From Cytobacillus purgationiresistens (GTDB lineage: Bacteria > Bacillota > Bacilli > Bacillales > Cytobacillaceae), in the NCBI RefSeq assembly GCF_030813235.1, contig NZ_JAUSUB010000019.1, positions 39,490 to 103,489 of the forward strand: a DNA stretch of 64,000 nt. The letters run 5' to 3'. Positions 8,554-16,477 of the stretch are shown here, one piece after another (position 1 is the stretch's first letter; every line of letters starts with the position of its first letter). The notes under the pieces were generated by a model that did not search any database, was not told the DNA's origin, and worked only from the letters and a program-made list of their open reading frames with translations. Position numbers and translations under genes: made by a program.

Positions 8554-9147
8554 TTAGCTCATCCATTTTGGAGGTGTGTTTTTATCCCAATATATAGCAC
8601 CTAGATCATGATGCGTTTGAAATTGATCATGATAAGTATGATAGTGGAAATTAAACCAATAGCCTTGTTGCGGCGGATGATCTCTTCTAACGTGAAAGCG
8701 TATCACATCTTCATTTTTCCCTTCATCCGCAATATGAAATATTTTTTCTGACATTCCGCCTGTAGCGGTTTCAGAAATCTTCAAGTTAACCAGACTTTCT
8801 TCTGGAAATTGATAGGCCACTTCCCCAATGGCTTTTTCAATATTAGGAAGAATGATTTCATTGAATTCATTTTCAATCATTGGTTTAATTTTCACACCAA
8901 ATTTATCAAATGATTGCTGTTCTGCCGTTTTTACCATTTGACTAATAAATGCCTCCTTAGTAATGAATGGCTGATCTTCTTCCGTTTCAAATTCCGAATG
9001 ATGATGGTCGCCATCTGAAAAAATAGCCTTTTTTGGCGACTTATCTGAATTCGTATTCTCAAATAATAAATCCTGTGATGGGGTAACCATTCCAAATGTC
9101 AAGATGGTTACCATGACAACCAACGATTTGCGCAGCCATTTAGGCAT
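8554..9147 (-). CDS. ypjP: YpjP-like exported protein
   Basis: The 197-residue protein starts MPKWLRKSLVVMVTILTFG, a basic N-terminus and hydrophobic stretch that act as a signal peptide or anchor, and ends with the conserved-looking HDLGAIYWDKNTPPKWMS. Both ends fit B. subtilis YpjP, and the neighbours ypiP, brxA and ilvD are the same as around ypjP in B. subtilis. A His-rich linker (DGDHHH) follows the signal. The ATG is behind GGAGGTGACTTAG and only 18 nt after the aminotransferase gene, so the two are co-transcribed. The function is unknown. Confidence 0.8.
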   Translation of the reverse strand: MPKWLRKSLVVMVTILTFGMVTPSQDLLFENTNSDKSPKKAIFSDGDHHHSEFETEEDQPFITKEAFISQMVKTAEQQSFDKFGVKIKPMIENEFNEIILPNIEKAIGEVAYQFPEESLVNLKISETATGGMSEKIFHIADEGKNEDVIRFHVRRDHPPQQGYWFNFHYHTYHDQFQTHHDLGAIYWDKNTPPKWMS

Positions 9148-9165
9148 CTAAGTCACCTCCAAAAC

Positions 9166-10347
9166 CTATTTTGTATGAACCCCCGTTAAAATTCCGCTTT
9201 TTTGAATGCGTTGAACGACTTCTAATAATGTCTCTTCTGATTGAACTATTCCCATTCTCACAAAGCCTTCTCCCCATTTTCCGAAGGCATTGCCTGGAGT
9301 TACAACCACATTTGCCCGTTCTATTAGTTCCAATGCAAATGCCTTTGATTCAAAACCTTCAGGCAGCTTTGCCCAAATGAACATGGAGCCCTTAGGCATA
9401 GCCACATTCCAGCCAAGCTCCCTCAATCCATTCACAAACAAATCTCTTCTTGTTTTATAAACGCGTCTCAGATTATCCAAAAAATCAGATTCATCCGTTA
9501 ATGCTTGTGCTGCAGCAGCTTGGATAGGATAGAATACGCCATAATCCAAATTGGATTTTAGATTGCTTAAAAGGGCTATAACTTCTTTGTTTCCTGCAGC
9601 ATATGCCACTCTGCAGCCTGCCATATTAAAACTTTTAGACAAAGAATTCATTTCAATTCCAACATCCATCGCCCCATCTACAGATAGGAAACTGATTGGT
9701 CTTTCCTCAAAATAGAGCTCCGAATAGGCAAAATCATGCAAAATAACAATATTATGTTCTTTTGCAAATGCAATCGCTTCTTTAAAAAATGCTTCAGTAG
9801 CAAGTGCTGGCACTGGATTACCTGGGTAATTAAGGATCATCAATTTTGCTTTTTTACACACCTCAATCGGAACTTCCGTAAATTCCGGTAAAAAGTCATT
9901 TTCTTCTTTTAATGGCATCGGATAAAGCTGACCGCCAGCTAAGTTTACACCTGCTTCATAAGCGGTATAACCGGGATCCGGAACAAGCACAATATCCCCT
10001 GGGTCACATAGAACCATCGGCAAATGGACTAAACCATCTTGAGATCCCATAAGAAGTGTTACCTCTTTTTTTAAATCAAGATCCACCTGATATTTGCGAT
10101 GATAATATTTAGTGACCGCTTCATGAAACGCATCAGTACCCTTTAATGTATAGCCGTATAAATGAGGGTTACTTGTCATTTCACTCATCGCCGCTGTTAT
10201 GTATGAAGGCGGTGGGAGATCAGGGCTTCCAACACTTAAATCAATCATTGAGATACCTTTAGAAATTTTCGAATGTTTGATCTCTGCTAGTTCTGAAAAA
10301 ATGCTTTCTTGAAATGACTGCATTCTTGTTGCCATTTTTATATTCAT
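9166..10347 (-). CDS. PLP-dependent class I aminotransferase (DapL/AlaT-like)
   Basis: The 393-residue fold-type I aminotransferase has the usual landmarks: YGYTLKGTDAFHEAV near residue 75, GSQDGLVHLPMVL near residue 103, NYPGNPVPA near residue 175, DFAYSEL near residue 208 and the PLP-lysine motif SLSKSFNMAGCRVAYA near residue 233. The C-terminal arginine motif FVRMGI is present. Bacillus homologues are often labelled LL-diaminopimelate aminotransferase, but sequence alone does not prove the substrate. The start ATG follows GAGGAATAATT. It is the first gene of a pair with ypjP. Confidence 0.85.
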   Translation of the reverse strand: MNIKMATRMQSFQESIFSELAEIKHSKISKGISMIDLSVGSPDLPPPSYITAAMSEMTSNPHLYGYTLKGTDAFHEAVTKYYHRKYQVDLDLKKEVTLLMGSQDGLVHLPMVLCDPGDIVLVPDPGYTAYEAGVNLAGGQLYPMPLKEENDFLPEFTEVPIEVCKKAKLMILNYPGNPVPALATEAFFKEAIAFAKEHNIVILHDFAYSELYFEERPISFLSVDGAMDVGIEMNSLSKSFNMAGCRVAYAAGNKEVIALLSNLKSNLDYGVFYPIQAAAAQALTDESDFLDNLRRVYKTRRDLFVNGLRELGWNVAMPKGSMFIWAKLPEGFESKAFALELIERANVVVTPGNAFGKWGEGFVRMGIVQSEETLLEVVQRIQKSGILTGVHTK

Positions 10348-10474
10348 AATTATTCCTCACTATTATTCTCTTATACCTGTATTCTACCATAATCTGATAT
10401 AATAAATATAATCATTAAGCATGATTAATATAAGAATTTTTTGGGGATACATACAATAAAGGAGGGTGATTTGT

Positions 10475-10552
10475 TTGGACACAAGCTGGATAGCTGTCGG
10501 GGGCAGTTTTTTATTACTTATATATTTCGTTTACCTTTCATTTGCAGATTAA
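10475..10552 (+). CDS. 25-residue single-helix small protein
   Basis: A TTG start at 10475 lies 8 nt after a near-perfect AAAGGAGGG site and encodes a short peptide beginning MDTSWIAVGGSF with one hydrophobic helix, then stops at 10550-10552. A strong rho-independent terminator starts 6 nt after the stop, so ribosome site, ORF and terminator form a complete mini-gene between divergent and convergent neighbours. A second TTG in another frame (10471) also opens a longer ORF, but it does not fit the terminator. No family is recognised. Confidence 0.55.
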   Translation: MDTSWIAVGGSFLLLIYFVYLSFAD

Positions 10553-10557
10553 TGACA

Positions 10558-10592
10558 GGAATGGAGCAATTGATGCTTCATTCCTTTTTTTA
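10558..10592 (+). terminator. Terminator of the 25-residue ORF
   Basis: GGAATGgAGC (10558-10567) pairs with GCTtCATTCC, followed by seven T residues. It overlaps the last codons of ypiP on the other strand. Confidence 0.8.
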
Positions 10593-11366
10593 TTTCTTTT
10601 TGAGTATCCCATAATGAAATTTCGCCGTTTTTCTTTTATAAACCTCGAATGAAAATTGGTCAAAACGACTGCTGCGAAAGTGATCCTTCAACACTACTCT
10701 ATCCCTTGTTACCCTTAAAGCCTCTTGTACAAGCGCCTCTGTCAGCCCCTCATACACAGCAAATCCCCTTAACGCACCGATTCCCTCTGATTCAGGAATA
10801 TCTGTTTCAAACATTGGGTCAAAATAGATGCAATCATAACTATTATCAGGCTGTTCTTGCAAATATGGCAGCGAATGCGTGTTAATCACTTCCACTCTAT
10901 TCATCGCTTCATTCATTTCTCTATCGCCTGTATCCCATTTATGCAAACCATCCGTTACTATATACGCGACAGCAGGGTTGCCCTCAAGACCCGTCACTTT
11001 ACCGGTATGACCTACTGCAAAACTTGCAATAATACTGTCTGATGCCAGCCCAAGTGTACAATCAAGCAGTGTTTTTCCCAATCCTAAATTAGTTGCTTCA
11101 ATCAATGGATCGTGCTCATCGCGTTTTAATCTCTTCATTCGGAACATTGCGGAGCTTGGGTGGAAAAAGAAAGGCTGGGTCTTACCCTTGGCGTATATTT
11201 CAAGCCTGTTTTTGCCAACCACAAAACAATCTGTTTCTTCTCGTTCCTGCAGCTCGGTAACAGAAGATTTATTCCGGGCAACATATTTAACATTTAGTTT
11301 TCCTGCGATTTGTTTCGCCTCGGCTATCTTCGATTCATTCGTTCTTCCAGAGGTAGTAATAAACAT
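10590..11366 (-). CDS. ypiP: RsmJ-like SAM-dependent methyltransferase YpiP
   Basis: The 258-residue protein fits the SAM_MT (RsmJ-like) family. It has an N-terminal region with VKYVARNK, then a Rossmann methyltransferase with LLDCTLGLASDSIIAS near residue 100 for SAM binding and the catalytic-type motif CIYFDPMFE near residue 185. RsmJ in E. coli methylates 16S rRNA, but the substrate in Bacillus is not established. The order ypjP-ypiP-brxA-ilvD matches B. subtilis. Its 3' end overlaps the terminator of the small plus-strand ORF. Confidence 0.82.
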   Translation of the reverse strand: MFITTSGRTNESKIAEAKQIAGKLNVKYVARNKSSVTELQEREETDCFVVGKNRLEIYAKGKTQPFFFHPSSAMFRMKRLKRDEHDPLIEATNLGLGKTLLDCTLGLASDSIIASFAVGHTGKVTGLEGNPAVAYIVTDGLHKWDTGDREMNEAMNRVEVINTHSLPYLQEQPDNSYDCIYFDPMFETDIPESEGIGALRGFAVYEGLTEALVQEALRVTRDRVVLKDHFRSSRFDQFSFEVYKRKTAKFHYGILKKK

Positions 11367-11416
11367 CTATGCACCTACTTTAAAAATAAATCTATTTAAA
11401 CTATATTACCATAGAA

Positions 11417-11447
11417 AAAGGAGTATCAGCAGATACCCCCTTTCTAA
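11417..11447 (-). terminator. Terminator downstream of brxA
   Basis: AAAGGaGTATC and GATACcCCCTTT form a stem around a 4-nt loop. Read on the minus strand it is followed by TCCTTTTTCT-type sequence just after the brxA stop. Confidence 0.6.
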
Positions 11448-11448
11448 A

Positions 11449-11883
11449 TTATAGATGATTATTGAACGCTACAAGTAAGTTATCCATGATTTCTTCCATT
11501 GAGTGATCCTCAATATCATGACGCGGAATAAAATGCACAACTTCTTTCCCTTTCATCAGAGCCATAGATGGTGAGGAAGGTTCAATTCCCTCAAAATATT
11601 CTCTCATTTTCGCTGTAGCTTCTTTATCTTGACCAGCAAATACAGTCACTAGCTGATCGGGTTTCTTCTCAGCATTTAATACTGCTTGAGTAACTGCCGG
11701 TCTTGCTAGTCCTGCTGCACAACCACAAACAGAATTCACAACTATTAATGAAGTTCCATCTGTTTTCTCCATGAACAGTTCAACATCTTCACTTGTAGTT
11801 AGCTCTTGGAATCCAGATTGAACAAGCTCTGCACGCATCGGTTTTACCACTTGTTTCATATATTCTTCATATGCCATTGACAT
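11449..11883 (-). CDS. brxA: Bacilliredoxin BrxA (YphP family)
   Basis: The start is best placed at the ATG encoding MSMAYEEYM, 10 nt after GGGAGG; two upstream in-frame ATGs overlap the ribosome site. With this start the active-site CGC falls at residues 53-55 within NSVCGCAAGLARP, exactly the BrxA arrangement. Bacilliredoxins remove bacillithiol from oxidised protein thiols, and the order brxA-ilvD is that of B. subtilis. IlvD is a known bacillithiolation and iron-sulphur-sensitive enzyme, so the neighbourhood makes sense. Length is 144 residues. Confidence 0.93.
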   Translation of the reverse strand: MSMAYEEYMKQVVKPMRAELVQSGFQELTTSEDVELFMEKTDGTSLIVVNSVCGCAAGLARPAVTQAVLNAEKKPDQLVTVFAGQDKEATAKMREYFEGIEPSSPSMALMKGKEVVHFIPRHDIEDHSMEEIMDNLLVAFNNHL

Positions 11884-11980
11884 CTTCATCATACCTCCCT
11901 TTCATGTTTTTGCACTGTAAGCATACTACAATTTCAGCTTGCTTTGCAATTACATAGATCAACAGGCCAGGCAGTTAGTA

Positions 11981-13714
11981 TTATACCTCTGATAACGATC
12001 CCTGATTATTTTTCAATGAGAGGCTTTCCTCTTCTTCAAAGAAATCTGTTACTGCACCTTTTGATGCACAAGAAACCACTCGTGCATACTTCGCAAGTGA
12101 ACCCCTTTTCGGCAATGCTGGCGGTGCCCAATTTTCTCTTCTTTTCTCAAACTCTGCATCAGAAAGCTCAACAGAAATTTCCTTCGTTTCACTATCGATT
12201 GTAATAATATCTCCACTTTGAACCAAACCTATTGGACCGCCAACCTGTGCTTCCGGAGCGATATGTCCAATCACAAAGCCATGAGAGCCGCCTGAGAATC
12301 GACCATCCGTTAATAAAGCAACTGTTTCCCCAAGCCCTTTTCCGACAAGGATGCCTGAAATGGAAAGCATCTCCGGCATTCCCGGTCCACCTTTTGGTCC
12401 TTCATAGCGAATAATAAGTACATCACCGTCTTTTATTTCACCGCTCATTACCGCTTCTGTTGCAGATTCTTCATCATCAAAAACCTTCGCTGGTCCAGTC
12501 ATTCGATTGACCTTTAAGCCTGAAACCTTTGCTACCGCTCCAGCTGGTGCAAGATTTCCTTTTAATACAACAAGCGGGCCGTTGTCTCTTAATGGTTCTG
12601 AAACAGGACGAATGATTTTTTGTCCTTCTTGCAAATCATTTGTTTCTGCCAAGTTTTCTGCAAGTGTTTTACCAGTTACAGTTAGGCAATCCCCATGGAG
12701 CAAGCCTTCTGCAAGAAGCATCTTCATTACAGATTGTACTCCACCGATATTATGAAGATCCTGCATAACGTATTTTCCGCTTGGTTTCAAATCGGCAAGA
12801 TGAGGCACCTTTTCCTGCATACGATTGAAGTCTTCAAGTGATAAGTCAACTTCAGCAGCATGTGCGATTGCCATTAAATGCAGGATGGCGTTTGTAGACC
12901 CACCTAGTGCCATAACAACTGTAATGGCATTTTCAAATGCTTTCTTTGTCAAAATATCCCGTGGAAGTATTTCTTGCTCCATCAGGCGATAAACAGCTTG
13001 TCCCGCTTCAAAGCAGTCATTCCGTTTTTCATCTGTTTCAGCAGGGTTAGAAGAACTGCCCGGAAGACTCATACCGAGCGCTTCGATAGCACTTGCCATT
13101 GTGTTCGCTGTATACATACCACCGCATGAGCCTGATCCTGGACATGCATGGCATTCAATTTTTGTTAACTCATCCTTATCGATGCTGCCTCCGTTAAATT
13201 GACCTACCCCTTCAAATACAGAAACGATATCAATATCTTCACCATGAAGTTTTCCTGGCTTAATTGTTCCACCATATACAAAGAGAGATGGCAAGTTCAT
13301 TCTGGCAATGGCAATCATACAGCCAGGCATGTTTTTATCACATCCGCCAATTGCTACGTACCCATCAAGACATTCACCGCCAACAACCGTTTCAATGGAA
13401 TCAGCTATTAAGTCACGTGATGGCAATGAATAGCGCATACCTTCTGTACCCATTGAAATGCCATCTGAAACGGTAATCGTGTTAAATATCATTGGTGCTC
13501 CGCCTGCTTCACGTGCACCTTCTTTTGCTTTAACTGCAAGGTCATTAATATGTATGTTGCAAGGAGTTACTTCACTCCAAGTACTGGCGATCCCGATCAT
13601 CGGTTTCTTAAAATCTTCATCAGCAAAACCAACCGCGCGTAGCATAGCCCGGTTAGGTGCTCTTTTTTCATCATCGCTAATTACATAGCTGCGTGTTCTC
13701 AAATCTTTTGACAT
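11981..13714 (-). CDS. ilvD: Dihydroxy-acid dehydratase
   Basis: The enzyme dehydrates dihydroxy acids in valine, isoleucine and leucine synthesis using an iron-sulphur cluster. Cluster and metal motifs are visible as [10 protein letters not shown] near residue 115 and [19 protein letters not shown] near residue 185, and the C-terminal [17 protein letters not shown] is the catalytic-serine region. The true start is ATG 13714 ([11 protein letters not shown]) behind GGGGGAGGAAAC; the frame runs open 11 codons further upstream. A CodY-box-like sequence sits about 63 nt upstream of the start. The C-terminus has a short serine/leucine-rich extension after VTDFFEEE. Confidence 0.96.
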   Translation of the reverse strand: MSKDLRTRSYVISDDEKRAPNRAMLRAVGFADEDFKKPMIGIASTWSEVTPCNIHINDLAVKAKEGAREAGGAPMIFNTITVSDGISMGTEGMRYSLPSRDLIADSIETVVGGECLDGYVAIGGCDKNMPGCMIAIARMNLPSLFVYGGTIKPGKLHGEDIDIVSVFEGVGQFNGGSIDKDELTKIECHACPGSGSCGGMYTANTMASAIEALGMSLPGSSSNPAETDEKRNDCFEAGQAVYRLMEQEILPRDILTKKAFENAITVVMALGGSTNAILHLMAIAHAAEVDLSLEDFNRMQEKVPHLADLKPSGKYVMQDLHNIGGVQSVMKMLLAEGLLHGDCLTVTGKTLAENLAETNDLQEGQKIIRPVSEPLRDNGPLVVLKGNLAPAGAVAKVSGLKVNRMTGPAKVFDDEESATEAVMSGEIKDGDVLIIRYEGPKGGPGMPEMLSISGILVGKGLGETVALLTDGRFSGGSHGFVIGHIAPEAQVGGPIGLVQSGDIITIDSETKEISVELSDAEFEKRRENWAPPALPKRGSLAKYARVVSCASKGAVTDFFEEEESLSLKNNQGSLSEV

Positions 13715-13776
13715 GATTGTTTCCTCCCCCGGATTATTTTCTTTCAAATATATTACTTTATTGATTGATTTGCAAT

Positions 13777-13791
13777 AATTTTCGATAAATT
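13777..13791. promoter_or_regulatory. Possible CodY box upstream of ilvD
   Basis: AATTTTCGATAAATT matches 12 of 15 positions of the CodY consensus AATTTTCWGAAAATT. Branched-chain amino-acid genes are classic CodY targets. The match is moderate and in AT-rich DNA, so it could arise by chance. Confidence 0.35.
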
Positions 13792-13934
13792 TGTATTATT
13801 TTTCGCTTTAAAACGGTAAAACGGTTTATTACGAAAGGAAAATGCATGAAAATCAGTTAATATCCATCTTCAATTTAATGAAGTTTTTATTATTTCACAT
13901 TTTAACTTCTTGTTTGTTTGTAGTTACTAGTGGT

Positions 13935-15000
13935 TCTCCGCTATTGACGCTTTGATCTCGGATTCGGGATTGGAATACCTGCGATTCTCCGCTATTGACG
14001 CTTTAATCTCAGCTTTGGGATTAGAATAACTGCGATTCTCCGCTATTGACGCTTTGATCTCGGCTTTAAGATTAGAATAACTACGATTCTCCGCTACTGA
14101 CGCTTTGATCTCGGATTTGGGATTAGAATACCTGCGATTCTCCGCTATTGACGCTTTGATCTCGGATTTGGGATTATAATACCTACGTTTCTCCGCTATT
14201 GACGCTTTAATCTCGGCTTTGGGATTAGAATACCTGCGATTCTCCGCTACTGACGCTTTGATCTCGGCTTTGGGATTAGAATACCTACGTTTCTCCGCTA
14301 TTGACGCTTTGATCTCGGCTTTGGGATTAGAATACCTGCGATTCTCCGCTACTGACGCTTTGATCTCGGATTTGGGATTAGAATAACTGCGATTCTCCGC
14401 TATTGACGCTATAATCTCGGATTTGGGATTAGAATAACTGCGATTCTCCGCTATTGACGCTATAATCTCGGATTTGGGATTAGAATAACTGCGATTCTCC
14501 GCTATTGACCCTTTGATCTCGGATTTGGGATTAGAATAACTGCGATTCTCCGCTATTGACGCTTTGATCTCGGCTTTGGGATTGGAATAACTGCGATTCT
14601 CCGCTATTGACGCTTTGATCTCGGCTTTGGGATTAGAATAACTGCGATTCTCCGCTACTGACGCTTTGATCTCGGCTTTAAGATTAGAATAACTACGATT
14701 CTCCGCTATTTACGCTATAATCTCGGATTTGAGATTAGAATACCTACGATTCTCCACTACTGACGCTTTGATCTCGGCTTTAAGATTAGAATAACTACGA
14801 TTCTCCGCTATTTACGCTTTGATCTCGGCTTTAAGATTAGAATAACCCCGATTCTCCGCTACTGACGCTATAATCTCGGCTTCAAGCTTAGAATACCTAC
14901 GATTCTCCGCTATTGACGCTATAATCTCGGCTTCAAGCTTGGAATACCTGCAATTCTCCGCTACTGACGGTTTAATCTCGGATTTGAAATTAGAATTCCC
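13935..15000. repeat. Tandem array: 21 units of exactly 51 bp
   Basis: The element TCTCCGCTATTGACGCTTTG recurs (with small variants) at 13935, 13986, 14037 and every 51 bp to 14955, giving 21 copies with no insertion or deletion. Each unit continues with ATCTCGGnTTTGGGATTAGA and ATAnCTGCGAT. Variants are point changes only, such as TATT/TACT, GGAT/GGCT and TACC/TAAC. The outer units at the ypgR side are the most diverged. One minus-strand frame is open through units 1-15 but has no start codon and is broken in units 16 and 18. It fills most of the ilvD-ypgR gap. There are no spacers, so it is not a CRISPR. Confidence 0.97.
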
Positions 15001-15056
15001 GTATACCTTGCCGGAATGCCGTTGTTTGACAAGGCTATGTTATAACTGGTTTTTAA

Positions 15057-15093
15057 AGAAAAAAACAAGCCTAAGAGATTTCCTCTTAGGCTT
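15057..15093 (-). terminator. Terminator of ypgR
   Basis: AAGCCTAAGAG (15067-15077) pairs perfectly with CTCTTAGGCTT (15083-15093). On the minus strand it is followed by TGTTTTTTTC. Confidence 0.88.
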
Positions 15094-15103
15094 GGTATAC
15101 ATA

Positions 15104-16228
15104 TTAATTTTTCCGCGACTCTGTCATTTGCTTCCAAACTGAGCCCTTAGCTTCTTCGCCTTGTTCTATCCGTTCAATGGCAAGTTTGATTTGCAAGCTT
15201 ACTTCGAATTCATCGTCGTTTTCAGCTGTTTTTAATGCAGGCAGGGCTGCTTCATCCCCAGCTTCATAAAGAAACATTGCCGCTCTCCAACGGACAAGCT
15301 TACTCTTATCAGTTAAAGCCTCCATCATTTCAGTCATTGCTTCTTTAAATCCTAAATCGGAAAGGCAATCGCCTGCAGTCCTTCTAACCGTTACTGTCTT
15401 ATCTTTGAGCGCTTTATATAGGTAGGGTAGGACTTTGCTGTCTTCAATCATCCCTAAGTAAACCGTTGCCAGTCTCCTAACGGAAGCTTTTTCATCTTCC
15501 AGCGCTTTATCGAGCAGCGGAAGATCCTCTAGTGTAGGGTCATCCATTTGCTCTAATTTTTGGTACCGAACGCGCCAATCTTCATCTTCAAGATCTTGCA
15601 CTGTCAGTTTTAGCCGTTCCTTGGCTTTACTTCCCTCCAAACTTTCGGGATTATTAGCCATTTCTACTAACTGATTAATTCTATCTTCCGGATAAGCTGC
15701 TAGAATTTCATCAACGACCTCATTTCCTACTTGTTCAAAATCTCCGTATCGAACGCCAAGCTCTTTCCACTTCCTTACAACAACCACATTATCATCAGGG
15801 TTTTGCGCTTGACCAACTGCCTTAACATAGCGGTCAGGCAGACCAAAGCGTTTTTCCTCCGTCCCATCAGTTAATTTCACTTGCATCGGAATTCCCTTAT
15901 ACACTTGGACGAACGCTTGCACTTCACCGAAATGTTCATCAATTACTGCTCCCTGGTGATTTGTTTCACTTTCTTCTCCGAAAGCGTTTCTCACTTGTGG
16001 AAGTAGCTCCTTCCAATCAAATCTCGCGTTCCTTTCCACAGCAAGGAAATCGGCCACATGGTATACACCTTTGATGCCCTCTATCTCCAGAATATCCTTG
16101 ATTACTTGAGGCGCACCTTCAGCAGTTTCTTTTTTATAGTTATTGCTCGTCCCCATCGGAAGCTCTTTATCTAAAATGACTTTCATTGTATTAGGACTTG
16201 GCGTAGGTTCTATCGCTTTTATCAACAA
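15104..16228 (-). CDS. ypgR: YpgR: Nfu-N-like domain plus HEAT repeats
   Basis: The N-terminus IKAIEPTPSPNTMKVILDK is the signature of the scaffold-protein Nfu N-terminal domain. After a middle region, residues ~205-370 form HEAT-like helical repeats (DWRVRYQKLEQM, EKASVRRLATVYLG, KTVTVRRTAGDCL, KSKLVRWRAAMFL). The frame is open to GTG 16237, but that codon overlaps the AAAGGG ribosome site; TTG 16228, 9 nt after it, is the likelier start. B. subtilis YpgR lies next to ilvD as here. The molecular role is unknown; the Nfu-type domain hints at iron-sulphur or protein scaffolding. Confidence 0.85.
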   Translation of the reverse strand: MLIKAIEPTPSPNTMKVILDKELPMGTSNNYKKETAEGAPQVIKDILEIEGIKGVYHVADFLAVERNARFDWKELLPQVRNAFGEESETNHQGAVIDEHFGEVQAFVQVYKGIPMQVKLTDGTEEKRFGLPDRYVKAVGQAQNPDDNVVVVRKWKELGVRYGDFEQVGNEVVDEILAAYPEDRINQLVEMANNPESLEGSKAKERLKLTVQDLEDEDWRVRYQKLEQMDDPTLEDLPLLDKALEDEKASVRRLATVYLGMIEDSKVLPYLYKALKDKTVTVRRTAGDCLSDLGFKEAMTEMMEALTDKSKLVRWRAAMFLYEAGDEAALPALKTAENDDEFEVSLQIKLAIERIEQGEEAKGSVWKQMTESRKN

Positions 16229-16352
16229 AGTTATCACCCTTTACATCGTAAGTAGAATGGTATTATTTTAACATATTGTCTTTTGTGTATCATTCAATTA
16301 GCTTTTGCTGTTTAAGAGATAAGAAGGTATAAAATTTTTCATGTTAGAAAAA

Positions 16353-16477
16353 TGACCAGCTCCAACGCCTCCTCCTCGAGTCATAAGCTAATCCTTCCAG
16401 AAAGGTAAAGAAAACACCTTTCCTTGAGGCTCGTCTTTATGCTATGACTGAGGGTGAGCAAGTCGCCCGCGCTTTTA
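16353..16477. repeat. Palindromic GC-rich intergenic element (MITE/REP-like)
   Basis: Nested stems are visible: AGTCATAAGC (16379-16388) with GCTATGACT (16441-16449, one bulge), and inside it AGAAAGGT (16399-16406) with ACCTTTCCT (16416-16424). The ends CAGCTCCAACGCC and CGCCCGCGCTTTT are richer in GC than the flanks. The element abuts the stop codon of the ABC-F gene. From memory, elements with these ends are abundant between genes in Bacillaceae; I cannot count copies here. Confidence 0.6.

Noticed and set aside
13898..14700. Long repeat-protein gene on the minus strand across the 51-bp array
   Set aside because: The frame is open for about 15 units but has no ATG, GTG or TTG start in frame and no ribosome site, and it is broken by TAA in outer units.
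13935..15000. CRISPR array
   Set aside because: The whole 51-bp unit is conserved; there are no unique spacers and no cas genes.
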